A DNA stretch of 31,885 nucleotides from assembly GCA_964369415.1 (NCBI GenBank), contig CAYJFP010000023.1:1-31885 (forward strand). Direction: 5' to 3'. Position 1 is the first letter of the stretch, and the number at the start of each line of letters is the position of its first letter. The notes beneath the pieces are model-generated. The model was not told where the DNA came from, ran no database searches, and was given only the letters and a program-made list of their open reading frames with translations. Positions 6,389 through 15,453 of this stretch are shown here, in pieces. Source of the DNA: SIG603 sp964369415. Its GTDB lineage: Bacteria; Bacillota; Clostridia; Oscillospirales; Acutalibacteraceae. The position numbers and the translations under genes are program-made.

Positions 6389-7323
6389 TGGAGATATTTT
6401 TTACAGTACTAACAAAGGTTTCCATCATGGTTGTCATGATGTTGGTCGGATTTATTATTACGAAAAAGAAAAAGCTCGGTGAAAAAGGCACTTCCGACAT
6501 GACATGGATTTTACTGAATGTGGTGACGCCTTGTGTGATTATAGATTCATTTATGAAGCTTGAAAGTGGAAGTTTAAGCTTAGAAAATGCAGTTTTGGCA
6601 GTTTTTCTATCTTTTTCGGCAATATTTATGGGGCTTCTTATTTCACTTTTGTTTTTTGGAAAAGAAGATGATGTGAAAAAGAGGGTGTTGCGCTTTTGCA
6701 TAGCCTTTAGTAATTGTGGATTTATGGGTTTGCCGCTTGCGCAAGCAGTCGTAGGAGCAAGAGGAGTTGTGTATGCTTCGATTTTTATCGCTGTATTTAA
6801 TTTTATGTTCTGGACATTTGGATATATGTTAATGAGCGGAGAAAAAAGAATCAGCGTTAAAAAAGTTCTTTTAAATCCAGGAATTTTGGGGATTACTATA
6901 GGTATGATTATATACGGATTTAATATAAGCATACCCGAAGTTTTATTTTCACCAATAGAAAGTTTATCTTACCTAAATACACCGATTGCCATGATAATTT
7001 TGGGGCATTTTCTATCTAAAATTAATTTTAAAGAGATTATATTTGATAAAAATCTCTATTTAACCGCTTTTTTAAAATTAATTATAGTTCCGGCTATGTC
7101 ATTGTTGTTAGTTGTCATTTTTAAGCCTGAGTTTGCACTTTTCATGTGTATTGTGGTTCAAAGTTGTACTCCAAGTGCTACGGGAACGGTTTTGTTTGCA
7201 TCAATGTTAAAAGCAGATGCAAATCTTGCTTCAAAATCGGTTGCGCTCAGCACAGTTTTTTCGCTGATTACAATACCTTTATTTATAACTATTTCCCAAT
7301 TATTGTCAGAAAGTATTTTGTGA
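6388..7323 (+). CDS. AEC-family (auxin efflux carrier type) transporter
   Basis: 311-residue inner-membrane protein with about ten hydrophobic helices arranged as two halves, the length and layout of bacterial AEC (Mem_trans) carriers. Family features visible: MVVMMLVGFIITKKKKL at the first helix and cytoplasmic loop, NVVTPCVIIDSF in helix 2, FSNCGFMGLPLAQAV (the N.GF.G.P motif) in the middle, and a second-half helix-break region QSCTPSATGTVLFA. Bacterial members export or import organic anions such as malate; the substrate here is not predictable. The start overlaps the previous stop by one base, and two terminators follow. Confidence 0.85.
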   Translation: MEIFFTVLTKVSIMVVMMLVGFIITKKKKLGEKGTSDMTWILLNVVTPCVIIDSFMKLESGSLSLENAVLAVFLSFSAIFMGLLISLLFFGKEDDVKKRVLRFCIAFSNCGFMGLPLAQAVVGARGVVYASIFIAVFNFMFWTFGYMLMSGEKRISVKKVLLNPGILGITIGMIIYGFNISIPEVLFSPIESLSYLNTPIAMIILGHFLSKINFKEIIFDKNLYLTAFLKLIIVPAMSLLLVVIFKPEFALFMCIVVQSCTPSATGTVLFASMLKADANLASKSVALSTVFSLITIPLFITISQLLSESIL

Positions 7324-7349
7324 CTAAAGTGAAGAGTAATGCATAAAAT

Positions 7350-7379
7350 ATAAAAGCAATCAATTTTGGTTGCTTTTAT
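7350..7379 (+). terminator. Hairpin after AEC gene
   Basis: Stem ATAAAAGCAA / TTGCTTTTAT with a 10-nt loop and AT-rich 3' side. It is the first of two tandem hairpins behind the AEC gene. Confidence 0.5.
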
Positions 7380-7385
7380 ATATAT

Positions 7386-7431
7386 AGCCTGCCATAGTGA
7401 AGATTACTTTATTATGGCAGGTTTTATTTTT
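7386..7431 (+). terminator. Rho-independent terminator after AEC gene
   Basis: Stem CCTGCCATA (7388-7396) / TATGGCAGG (7413-7421), directly followed by TTTTATTTTT. This is a stronger terminator than the preceding hairpin. Confidence 0.8.
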
Positions 7432-7451
7432 GATTAAAAATTGTATCTTAG

Positions 7452-7480
7452 TTGCAAAAAAATACAAAATAATGTAAAAT
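7452..7480 (+). promoter_or_regulatory. Promoter of rpe-dus-MATE-polA operon
   Basis: TTGCAA (7452-7457), 17-nt spacer, TAAAAT (7475-7480), 35 nt upstream of the rpe start codon and behind the AEC terminators. Confidence 0.65.
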
Positions 7481-7515
7481 AGCAATATCTATTTATAAAA
7501 GGAGAATTACACTAC

Positions 7516-8142
7516 ATGCAAATAGCACCTTCGCTTTTGGCAGCGAATTTTAAAGACTTAAAAAATGAACTTGAAAGGGTAGAAAATGCAGATTTTTTGC
7601 ACCTTGACATTATGGATGGACACTTTGTGCCAAATATAAGTTTTGGCCCGTTTGTGGTGGGAACTTTAAGAGAAATCAGCGACTTGACTTTTGATGTTCA
7701 TCTAATGCTTACACATCCATTAAATTATATAGAGAGCTTTGCAAATGCCGGAGCCGATATAATCAGCTTTCACATAGAGTGTGAGAGTGATATTAAAGAA
7801 ACAATAGAAAAAATTAAGAGTTTTGGTGTGAAACCTGCATTGGTTATAAAACCTGGTACAAATGTTGAAGAGGTTTTTCCATATTGTGATGATATTTCCA
7901 TGGTGCTCATAATGTCGGTAGAACCTGGATTTGGCGGACAAAAAATGATGCCAGAACAGCTGGAAAAAGTTAAAATTTTAAAAGAAAAATTTCCGAATCT
8001 TTTAGTAGAGGTTGACGGCGGAATTGATAGAAGTAATATTGAAATGTGTAAAGATTTTGGCACGGATATTTGCGTATGTGGAACATCTGTTTTCGGTGCG
8101 GAAAATCCCAAGGGCGAAATTGACTATTTTAGGAGCGTTTAA
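7516..8142 (+). CDS. rpe: Ribulose-phosphate 3-epimerase
   Basis: 208-residue cytosolic TIM barrel interconverting D-ribulose 5-phosphate and D-xylulose 5-phosphate in the pentose phosphate pathway. The N-terminus MQIAPSLLAANF and LHLDIMDGHFVPN are family signatures. Metal ligands are His29, Asp31, His62 and Asp167; Asp31 and Asp167 are also the acid-base pair. VEPGFGGQ (phosphate loop) and VDGGI complete the site. Length is normal for Rpe. AAAGGAG stands 11 nt before the ATG. It is first in an operon with dus (2-nt gap), a MATE gene and polA. Confidence 0.95.
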   Translation: MQIAPSLLAANFKDLKNELERVENADFLHLDIMDGHFVPNISFGPFVVGTLREISDLTFDVHLMLTHPLNYIESFANAGADIISFHIECESDIKETIEKIKSFGVKPALVIKPGTNVEEVFPYCDDISMVLIMSVEPGFGGQKMMPEQLEKVKILKEKFPNLLVEVDGGIDRSNIEMCKDFGTDICVCGTSVFGAENPKGEIDYFRSV

Positions 8143-8144
8143 TT

Positions 8145-9125
8145 TTGAAAATCGGTGATATTGAAATAGATAGAAAGGCGATTTTAGCACCTATGGCGGG
8201 TGCTACTGATTCGTCGTTTAGAAATATTTGCCACGATTTTGGCTCATTTTTTGCAGTTAGTGAAATGGTGTCGTCTAAGGCGGTGCTTTACAATTACAAA
8301 AAAACCAGTGAACTTACAGATTTAAGCCGTGACAGTGGTATTTGTGCTATTCAACTTTTTGGAGATGACCCACTTATAATGGCAAAAGCAGCTGAAACTG
8401 TGAGGAAATCGAACCCTAAGTTCATCGATGTGAATATGGGGTGTCCTGTTCCGAAAATTGCGGGCAATAACTGCGGAAGTGCCTTGATGAAGAATCCGAA
8501 ACTATGCGGTGAAATCGTAAAAGAGATGAAAAATGCAGTGGACGTGCCGATTACAGTCAAAATTAGAAAAGGCTGGGATGAGGAGAACGTAAATTCTGTT
8601 GAAGTGGCGAAAATTTGCGAGGAAAACGGAGCGTCGGCAATATTTGTCCACGGTAGGACAAGAGTGCAGATGTATAGCGGAAAAGCGGACCATCAGATAA
8701 TAAAAAAAGTCAAGGAATCGGTAAAAATTCCAGTGATTTTAAACGGCGACATAGTAGATGGAAAAACCGCTAAAAAAGCGTTTGAAGAAACAAACTGTGA
8801 TGCGGTAATGGTCGGTAGGGCAGCTCTTGGAAATCCGTGGATTTTTTCGGATATCAATGCGGCTGTCGGAAGTGATATAGACTTCATGCCGTTTCCACCG
8901 CTTTCAAAAAGACTGTTAGTTATAGAAAAGCATATAAAAATGATGGTAGAAGCAAAAGGCGAACATAGGGCGATGAGAGAAGCAAGAAAGCATGTGGCGT
9001 GGTACATGCACTCTATAAGGGGTGCAGCTGAGTACAGAAGAAGAGCTGGTATGCTTAAAACTTTTGAAGAGCTCGAAGAACTTTTAAGGGACGTATATTT
9101 GATGAATAGGGAAGAGAATAATTAG
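8145..9125 (+). CDS. dus: tRNA-dihydrouridine synthase, DusB type
   Basis: 326-residue FMN enzyme that reduces uridine to dihydrouridine in tRNA D-loops using NADPH. ILAPMAGATDSSFR is the N-terminal Dus signature. Catalytic Cys100 sits in NVNMGCPVPKI, and VKIRKGWD, FVHGRTR and VMVGRAALGNPW are FMN-binding and barrel motifs; a helical domain follows from about residue 245. Start is TTG 8145, with AGGAG 9 nt upstream and inside the end of rpe, so translation is coupled. Whether it acts on the same positions as DusB or Dus1 of other bacteria cannot be read from sequence. Confidence 0.93.
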   Translation: MKIGDIEIDRKAILAPMAGATDSSFRNICHDFGSFFAVSEMVSSKAVLYNYKKTSELTDLSRDSGICAIQLFGDDPLIMAKAAETVRKSNPKFIDVNMGCPVPKIAGNNCGSALMKNPKLCGEIVKEMKNAVDVPITVKIRKGWDEENVNSVEVAKICEENGASAIFVHGRTRVQMYSGKADHQIIKKVKESVKIPVILNGDIVDGKTAKKAFEETNCDAVMVGRAALGNPWIFSDINAAVGSDIDFMPFPPLSKRLLVIEKHIKMMVEAKGEHRAMREARKHVAWYMHSIRGAAEYRRRAGMLKTFEELEELLRDVYLMNREENN

Positions 9126-9137
9126 GAGAGTGTATTA

Positions 9138-10562
9138 ATGAATCAAACCGAGAGACTGGAAAAAGACAAGATACCTAATCTGTTTTTTAGACTGGCAATT
9201 CCGACAATTATAGCGCAGGTCATAAATTTTGTTTATAACATAGTCGATAGAATTTACATAGGAAGGGTAGAGGATAGTGCGCTTGCAATGGCGGCACTTG
9301 CCGTATCTCTTCCAGTTATAACCATGGTGGCGGCATTTACAAATCTTTTTGGAATAGGCGGTGCACCACTTGCCGCAATTAAAATGGGACAAGGAGATAA
9401 AAAGGGAGCGGAAAAAATACTCTCGAATTCATTTTCGGTTCTAATTATTACAGCGATATTTTTAATGGTCATGATAAATTTGTTTTTAGACCCACTTCTT
9501 TATGGATTTGGAGCTTCGGACGAAAATATTCATCTAGCAAGAGGATATGTCGGGATTTATTCATACGGAACGCTGTTTGTCCAGTTCACTCTAGGACTAA
9601 ATCCATACATAAATACTCAAGGATTTACAAAACTTGGAATGCTCACCGTACTTATCGGTGCAGTGCTTAATATAATTTTAGACCCGATTTTTATTTTTGT
9701 ATTTAATATGGGAGTGCAAGGTGCAGCTTTGGCAACAATAATATCACAAGGCGTCTCGGCTGTTTGGGTTTTGTTATTTTTCTTTAAAGGAAAAAGTAAG
9801 CTTAAAATTAGGAAAGAATATTTAATGCCGAACCCGAAAATAGTTCTTTCCATAGTTGCACTCGGTGTTTCACCTTTTATTATGGGAATGACCGAAAGCT
9901 TTGTTCAAATTTCATTTAACAATCAACTATTGCTGTTCGGTGGAACTACAGCGGTAAGCTCTATGGCGATTTTAATTAGCCTTTATCAAGTAAATATGAT
10001 GATACTTCAAGGCTTTTCCTACGGAGCACAACCGATTATGAGCTATAACTACGGCGCAGGAAGGCTCGACAGAGTCAGGGCGACTTTTAAGTTGTTTTTT
10101 GGAGTTTGCCTTGCCTTTTCTGTTGTGACAATCACCTTAACGCTGATATTTGCAAAACCAATAGTAAGCATTTTTTCGGACGACAGCAGAACGATAGAGC
10201 TTGCAACATGGGCGATACTGCCGTTTTTAAGTGGTGCGCTTATAGCGGGAATTCAAATGGCGTGCCAGTTTTCATTCTTGTCACTCGGACAGGCAAAGCG
10301 TTCACTTGCAATGGCATGCTTTAGAAAGCTTGTCATGCTGATTCCACTTATATATATTCTGCCTATGTTAATTGGAGAGAGCGATTTTGCAGTAAACGCA
10401 GCCGAGCCTATAGCACATTTAGTTGAAGATGCGGGCAAAGTTTTCTCGGTATTTCTTGCGGAATCAATATCAGATGCGGCAGCGGCAATTTGCACGGGCG
10501 TGTTGTTCATGCTATTTTACATGAAAAATTTAAGAGACAAACCACAAAATTTAAAGGGGTGA
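9138..10562 (+). CDS. MATE-family multidrug/toxin efflux transporter (MepA-like)
   Basis: 474-residue polytopic membrane protein of the MATE family, which exports cationic drugs or metabolites in exchange for Na+ or H+. Twelve hydrophobic helices in two related halves can be traced: the start FFRLAIPTIIAQVINFVYNIVDRIYIG is the typical first helix, and half two starts near VALGVSPFIMGM. The motif QGFSYGAQPIMSYNYGAG is characteristic. An extra loop of about 30 residues rich in Glu, Asp and Ala lies before the last helix. SD GGAGAG is 8 nt upstream. It sits between dus and polA with gaps of 12 and 4 nt, an operon context that gives no hint of substrate. Confidence 0.9.
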   Translation: MNQTERLEKDKIPNLFFRLAIPTIIAQVINFVYNIVDRIYIGRVEDSALAMAALAVSLPVITMVAAFTNLFGIGGAPLAAIKMGQGDKKGAEKILSNSFSVLIITAIFLMVMINLFLDPLLYGFGASDENIHLARGYVGIYSYGTLFVQFTLGLNPYINTQGFTKLGMLTVLIGAVLNIILDPIFIFVFNMGVQGAALATIISQGVSAVWVLLFFFKGKSKLKIRKEYLMPNPKIVLSIVALGVSPFIMGMTESFVQISFNNQLLLFGGTTAVSSMAILISLYQVNMMILQGFSYGAQPIMSYNYGAGRLDRVRATFKLFFGVCLAFSVVTITLTLIFAKPIVSIFSDDSRTIELATWAILPFLSGALIAGIQMACQFSFLSLGQAKRSLAMACFRKLVMLIPLIYILPMLIGESDFAVNAAEPIAHLVEDAGKVFSVFLAESISDAAAAICTGVLFMLFYMKNLRDKPQNLKG

Positions 10563-10566
10563 TTGA

Positions 10567-13122
10567 ATGAGCCTACTCGTAATCGACGGAAACAGCATAG
10601 TAAATAGAGCCTACTATGGAATTAAGATTTTAAGCACAAAAGACGGTGTGTTTACAAATGCGATTTATGGATTTTTGAATATTCTTGAAAAATTGAAAGA
10701 TGAGTGTAATCCCGATAGCGTCGCCATTGCCTTTGACCTTAAGGCGCCAACTTTTAGGCATGAAATGTATAAAGAATACAAAGCGGGAAGAAAAGGTATG
10801 CCAGAAGAGCTTGCCTCACAGCTTCCTATTTTAAAAGAATTGCTTGGCTTTTTAGGCTATACGATAGTTAGCCTTGAGGGATATGAAGCGGACGATATTT
10901 TGGGCACGCTTGGAAGAGTTTGCGAAGAAAACGGCGTAAAATGCATGATTGCGACTGGTGATAGGGATAGCTTGCAGTTGGTTTCTTCTAAGACTACGGT
11001 TAGGCTTGCGACCACAAAATTTGGACAGTCCACTGTCACTATGTATGATGAAGAAGCGATTAAAGAGCAATATGGAATCACTCCAAACCAACTTATAGAC
11101 GTAAAGGCTATTCAGGGCGATAGCTCGGATAATATACCAGGTGTATTGGGAATAGGCGAAAAGGGCGCTGGAGAATTAATTAGAAAATTTGGTAGTCTAG
11201 AATATATTTATGAACATTTAGATGAGATCGACATAAGAGAAAATATGCGCAAAAAGTTAGAGGCTTCAAAAGATAATGCGTTTTTAAGCTATAAGCTCGG
11301 AACAATTAACAAATTTGTTCCGATAAATACTGATTTAGAACACTATAAAATCAAAGAAGCCGATATGCAAAAAGTATCTGCGCTTATGACAAAGCTTGAA
11401 CTATTTAAACTCATGGAAAAAATGAATATCAACGCTTCTGAAGTGAAAAAATCGGTGAGCGAGACAAGAGAAATTACGATAAAAGAGCTAAAAGATTGCG
11501 TGACCGTGCTTCCTATGCTCGAAGACAGTGGTGAAGCTTACTTTGTCAGAGACGAAGACGTGTTCTATTTTGAATTTGAAAACGAAGTTTTAAAAGTAAT
11601 TCCTACCGATTTGTTCCTAAAAAGTTTTGCAAAAAATAAAAAAATCAAAAAAAATTGCTACGACTCAAAAGATTTTCATAAATATCTATTAAAGAGAGTT
11701 GGAATATGCGCCGAAAATATCGAAAATGACGTGTCACTTGCCGCATATATTCTCAATCCATCTGGTTCATCCTATGAGCCTGAAAGACTTTGTGCAGAGT
11801 ATGAAATACCGACTTTTAATTCAGAGAACACTCATGCAAATCTATGCGCTTCACTTCCTCTCATTTGTGAAAAACTTTCTTTTAAAATAAAGCAGAATAA
11901 CCAAACGAAGCTGTATAAGGATATAGAAATTAAGCTTGCCTTGGTGCTTGCGGACATGGAAGCGCAAGGCTTCATGGTGGACAAAGAGGGCATAAAGAGC
12001 TTTGGAGAAAAGCTAAAGGAAGAAATTAAGACCTTGGAAATCGGAATTACCGAGGCTGTAGGATATGAGTTTAACATCAATTCACCTAAGCAATTAGGAG
12101 AAGCCTTGTTCGTAAAACTTGGGTTGCCACATGGCAAAAAGACCAAAACAGGCTATTCAACAAATGCAGAAGTGCTAGAAAACCTAAGAAACATGCATCC
12201 TGTAGTGGACGATGTGCTGACATACAGGACGCTTACAAAGCTTAACTCGACTTACTGCGAAGGTCTGTTAAAAGTGGTGGCAGAAGACAGCAGAATTTAT
12301 TCAAGTTTTAACCAAACTGAAACCAGAACGGGCAGAATTTCAAGCACCGAGCCTAATTTGCAAAATATTCCAGTAAGAACCGAACTTGGAGCAGAGCTTA
12401 GAAAGTTTTTTGTTGCAAGAGATGGATATACCTTGGTCGATGCGGATTATTCTCAAATCGAACTAAGAGTTTTGGCGCATGTTTCAAACGATGAAGTCAT
12501 GATAGAATCGTTTAAAGAGGGCAAAGACATCCACACCGCAACGGCGGCAAGAGTGTTCGGAATGCCTGAAGAAATGGTGACACCGCAGATGAGAAGTAGT
12601 GCAAAGGCAGTAAACTTTGGAATAGTCTACGGAATAGGTGCGTTTTCGCTTTCAAAAGACATAGGAGTCACAAGAAAAGAAGCGGAAAACTATATAAATG
12701 AGTATCTAAGAAATTTCAGTGGAGTAAACGATTACATGGAAAGAACCATTGAAATGGCGAAGCAAAACGGATACTCAGAGGATATATTCGGACGAAGAAG
12801 ATATTTGCCAGAGCTTTCAAGCTCAAACTTTAACACCAGAGCATTCGGCGAAAGAGTCGCAAGAAACATGCCCATTCAAGGAGCGGCGGCGGATATAATC
12901 AAAATTGCGATGATTAAAGTGTTTGAAAGATTAAAAGAAGAAAATTTAAACGCAGCTTTAATCTTGCAAGTCCACGATGAATTAATAGTAGAAGCGCCGC
13001 TTGAAGAAAAGGAAAGAGTGGAAGAAATAGTGAAAAACGAGATGGAATCCGCAGTAGAAATGGTGATTCCAATGCTAGTTTCGGTAAATACAGGAAAAAC
13101 CTGGTACGATTCTAAAGGATAA
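10567..13122 (+). CDS. polA: DNA polymerase I, proofreading domain degenerate
   Basis: 851 residues. Residues 1-290 are the 5'-3' exonuclease (flap) domain (LLVIDGNSIVNRAYYG, the helix-hairpin-helix GDSSDNIPGVLGIGEKGAG). About 300-460 is the 3'-5' exonuclease-like domain, and about 460-851 the polymerase. Motif A is DADYSQIELRVLAH, motif B RSSAKAVNFGIVYG, motif C QVHDELIVEAP, all intact. The proofreading domain lacks the DxE motif (the place reads EAYFVRDEDVFYFEFEN), as in B. subtilis and Taq Pol I, so it should replicate and repair without 3'-5' proofreading. AGGGG lies 8 nt upstream of the ATG. It is last in the rpe operon. Confidence 0.96.
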   Translation: MSLLVIDGNSIVNRAYYGIKILSTKDGVFTNAIYGFLNILEKLKDECNPDSVAIAFDLKAPTFRHEMYKEYKAGRKGMPEELASQLPILKELLGFLGYTIVSLEGYEADDILGTLGRVCEENGVKCMIATGDRDSLQLVSSKTTVRLATTKFGQSTVTMYDEEAIKEQYGITPNQLIDVKAIQGDSSDNIPGVLGIGEKGAGELIRKFGSLEYIYEHLDEIDIRENMRKKLEASKDNAFLSYKLGTINKFVPINTDLEHYKIKEADMQKVSALMTKLELFKLMEKMNINASEVKKSVSETREITIKELKDCVTVLPMLEDSGEAYFVRDEDVFYFEFENEVLKVIPTDLFLKSFAKNKKIKKNCYDSKDFHKYLLKRVGICAENIENDVSLAAYILNPSGSSYEPERLCAEYEIPTFNSENTHANLCASLPLICEKLSFKIKQNNQTKLYKDIEIKLALVLADMEAQGFMVDKEGIKSFGEKLKEEIKTLEIGITEAVGYEFNINSPKQLGEALFVKLGLPHGKKTKTGYSTNAEVLENLRNMHPVVDDVLTYRTLTKLNSTYCEGLLKVVAEDSRIYSSFNQTETRTGRISSTEPNLQNIPVRTELGAELRKFFVARDGYTLVDADYSQIELRVLAHVSNDEVMIESFKEGKDIHTATAARVFGMPEEMVTPQMRSSAKAVNFGIVYGIGAFSLSKDIGVTRKEAENYINEYLRNFSGVNDYMERTIEMAKQNGYSEDIFGRRRYLPELSSSNFNTRAFGERVARNMPIQGAAADIIKIAMIKVFERLKEENLNAALILQVHDELIVEAPLEEKERVEEIVKNEMESAVEMVIPMLVSVNTGKTWYDSKG

Positions 13123-13144
13123 TATAGATACTTAATTTTAGTAA

Positions 13145-13179
13145 AATAATGGACACGTAGACAATGCGTGCCCATTATT
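13145..13179. terminator. Terminator between convergent polA and MATE genes
   Basis: Hairpin AATAATGG / CCATTATT extended by CACG / CGTG across one A-C mismatch, with a 9-nt loop. It lies between two convergent genes and has AT-rich tails on both sides, so it can serve both directions. Confidence 0.55.
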
Positions 13180-13221
13180 TGTTGAAAAGATAGATGAGTG
13201 AATATCCATACTATTATATTT

Positions 13222-14511
13222 TTATCTGAAGTTTTTAGTTCTAAAATGAATCTGACTTAAAAAATAAATTGTTATCATTATCACGGCTGAGATAGGGTAT
13301 GAGAGCCAAATGCCGATTAAGCCGAAAATTGGCGGGAAGATAAAAAGAAGCAGTGGCGAAATTAAGAGACATTCTAAATACGTAAGAACAGAGGCCTTTT
13401 TTGAGTTCAGCGTCGAATTTAGATAAGACAGATTAAGCTTAACAAAGCCCATCACGATAAAGGCAAGTGCGTAGATTATCATTCCGCTTTCAAAATAGCT
13501 CTTAGCTAAATCAGACAAGCCGAACAAATTTCCCATATAGGGCGTTACTAAAACTACAGTAAAACTCAGTATAGCGCCCAAAACAACATTCATAATTCTA
13601 GAGATTAACAGCACTTTTTTGAGTGAGTTATCTTCCTTAGCTCCGGTGTAAAAGCTTATCAAAGGCTGAGTGCCGTCTCCGATTCCAGATAGCATAGACT
13701 GTGCGGGAAAAGCGATATAAGATATAACTGAATATGCCGCAACGGCGGTGTCACCACCATATGAAAGGCACTGAAAGTTAGTGAACATCAGAGTTAAAGA
13801 CGGCGCAAGCGACAGGCCAAATGAAGTAGTACCTGTTTTGATTATATTTTTAATCACTTTTAAGTCTAAAGCAAACTTAATTTTAACACCAGCTTTTTTT
13901 CTAAGAAGGGTAAAGCCGATAATTAATACGATAGATTGTGCGACAATCGTTCCAAGTGCCGCACCCATAATTCCAAATTCTAAAAATACGATGAATACTG
14001 CATTTGCACCTAGGTTAATAATAGTTCCAGTCACCATGGTAAGCATTGCACCAAGTGGCATGTTGTGATTTCTTAAAATAGGGATAAGTCCCGAACCGAT
14101 TATTTGAAAAGGGCAGCCCAAAACTATCACGAATATGTAATTTTTAGCTTGCAGAAGCACCTCGCCTTTTGCCCCTAAGAGCTCTAGTAAATACGAATGT
14201 GTAGGAAGCAAGATAGCAATGATAATGCCAGAAAAAATCAGCAAAAGTGTAAAGCTTACATGGAAAATACCTTGGGCACTTTGGGTGTCGCCTCTTCCTC
14301 TTGCGTGAGATATTAAAACGCTTGCACCTATTCCAGTTCCGACTCCGACGGCCATGATAAGAGCCGTGATAGGCCATGCTATGTTTATGGCGCTAAGGCC
14401 TAAGTCACCGACGGTATTTCCGATGAAAAGACCATCTATAATCGCATAAAAACCCAAGAGTGTAAGCGAAAAAATAGTCGGTATACACTCTTTTAATACT
14501 TTTTTAATCAT
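13222..14511 (-). CDS. MATE-family efflux transporter (second copy, distinct subfamily)
   Basis: 429-residue polytopic membrane protein with about twelve helices. The first helix FSLTLLGFYAIIDGLFIGNTVGD and INIAWPITALIMAVGVGTGIGASVLISHARGRGD are typical of a clostridial MATE subfamily. It differs clearly from the MATE gene at 9138: 45 residues shorter and with no long C-terminal loop. GGAG is 5 nt before ATG 14511. It is transcribed alone from a strong promoter and converges on polA. Substrate unknown. Confidence 0.88.
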   Translation of the reverse strand: MIKKVLKECIPTIFSLTLLGFYAIIDGLFIGNTVGDLGLSAINIAWPITALIMAVGVGTGIGASVLISHARGRGDTQSAQGIFHVSFTLLLIFSGIIIAILLPTHSYLLELLGAKGEVLLQAKNYIFVIVLGCPFQIIGSGLIPILRNHNMPLGAMLTMVTGTIINLGANAVFIVFLEFGIMGAALGTIVAQSIVLIIGFTLLRKKAGVKIKFALDLKVIKNIIKTGTTSFGLSLAPSLTLMFTNFQCLSYGGDTAVAAYSVISYIAFPAQSMLSGIGDGTQPLISFYTGAKEDNSLKKVLLISRIMNVVLGAILSFTVVLVTPYMGNLFGLSDLAKSYFESGMIIYALAFIVMGFVKLNLSYLNSTLNSKKASVLTYLECLLISPLLLFIFPPIFGLIGIWLSYPISAVIMITIYFLSQIHFRTKNFR

Positions 14512-14548
14512 AAAATCTCCATTTTGAATTATTACTTCTTTATATTGA

Positions 14549-14576
14549 ATTATATGATATATTTATTTTTTGTCAA
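14549..14576 (-). promoter_or_regulatory. Promoter of second MATE gene
   Basis: Minus strand TTGACA (14571-14576), 16-nt spacer, TATAAT (14549-14554): both boxes perfect. It lies 38 nt upstream of the start and is divergent to the udp promoter. Confidence 0.8.
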
Positions 14577-14605
14577 TATCTTTATTCTTATGACAAAATT
14601 TTTCG

Positions 14606-14634
14606 TTGAAGTTTAAACGATATAAAGGTATAAT
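14606..14634 (+). promoter_or_regulatory. Promoter of udp-deoB operon
   Basis: TTGAAG (14606-14611), 17-nt spacer, TATAAT (14629-14634), 30 nt before the udp start. The short leader leaves no room for a riboswitch. Confidence 0.75.
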
Positions 14635-14664
14635 AATAACAAAAGAATAAAGGGGGTAATACTC

Positions 14665-15453
14665 ATGCAAAAATACTCGGGTGAAGAGGGCTTACAGTAT
14701 CATGTTAAATTAAAAAAAGGTGATGTCGGAAAGTATGTGATTCTTCCAGGTGACCCTAAAAGATGTAAAAAAATTGCAGAAAACTTTGAGAATCCTATTT
14801 TAGTGGCGGACAGCAGAGAATATGTGACATACACTGGCTTTCTTAACGGAGTAAAGGTGAGTGTTACCTCGACTGGAATCGGGGGTCCATCTGCGGCTAT
14901 AGCGCTTGAAGAACTCGCACAATGTGGTGCAGATACCTTTATAAGAGTCGGGACTTGCGGTGGAATGGACACCGATGTAATCGGAGGCGACATCGTAATC
15001 GCAACTGGAGCGATAAGAATGGAAGGCACAAGCAAGGAATATGCGCCGATAGAATTTCCAGCGGTAGCAGATTTGAACGTGATAAACGCTTTGGTGGAAT
15101 CGGCTGAAAATCTGGGTTTTACCCATCATGAAGGCGTAGTGCAGTGCAAAGATTCATTTTACGGACAGCATAGTCCACATTCAAAACCCGTGGGTTATGA
15201 ACTAGAAAACAAGTGGAATGCATGGCTTAAAATGGGGTGCAAGGCTTCTGAAATGGAATCTGCGGCGCTTTTTGTCGTAGGAGCGTATCTTAAAGTGCGA
15301 GTCGGCTCGACCTTTTTGGTGATTGCAAATCAAGAAAGGGAAAAGCTAGGACTTGACAATCCAGTGGTTCACGACACTGATTCTGCCATTAAAGTCGGTA
15401 TTGAAGCAATAAAAATTTTGATAAAAAGGGATAATATGACTAATGAAATATAA
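14665..15453 (+). CDS. udp: Uridine phosphorylase (NP-I family)
   Basis: 262-residue cytosolic enzyme splitting uridine (perhaps also deoxyuridine) with phosphate to uracil and ribose 1-phosphate. NP-I signatures are in order: VILPGDPKRCKKIA (phosphate-binding GDP.R), SREYVTYTG, STGIGGPSAAIALEELAQ, FIRVGTCGGM (phosphate Arg), EFPAVAD, KDSFYGQ, and ASEMESAALF, whose Glu-Met-Glu binds the ribose. The combination fits uridine phosphorylase better than DeoD. AGGGGG is 8 nt before the ATG. It overlaps deoB by 11 nt, so the product ribose 1-phosphate passes to phosphopentomutase. Confidence 0.9.
   Translation: MQKYSGEEGLQYHVKLKKGDVGKYVILPGDPKRCKKIAENFENPILVADSREYVTYTGFLNGVKVSVTSTGIGGPSAAIALEELAQCGADTFIRVGTCGGMDTDVIGGDIVIATGAIRMEGTSKEYAPIEFPAVADLNVINALVESAENLGFTHHEGVVQCKDSFYGQHSPHSKPVGYELENKWNAWLKMGCKASEMESAALFVVGAYLKVRVGSTFLVIANQEREKLGLDNPVVHDTDSAIKVGIEAIKILIKRDNMTNEI

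Noticed and set aside
6240..6932. 230-codon minus-strand frame across the AEC gene
   Set aside because: It overlaps two coding regions, has no SD or promoter, and its composition is that of a reversed membrane-protein gene.
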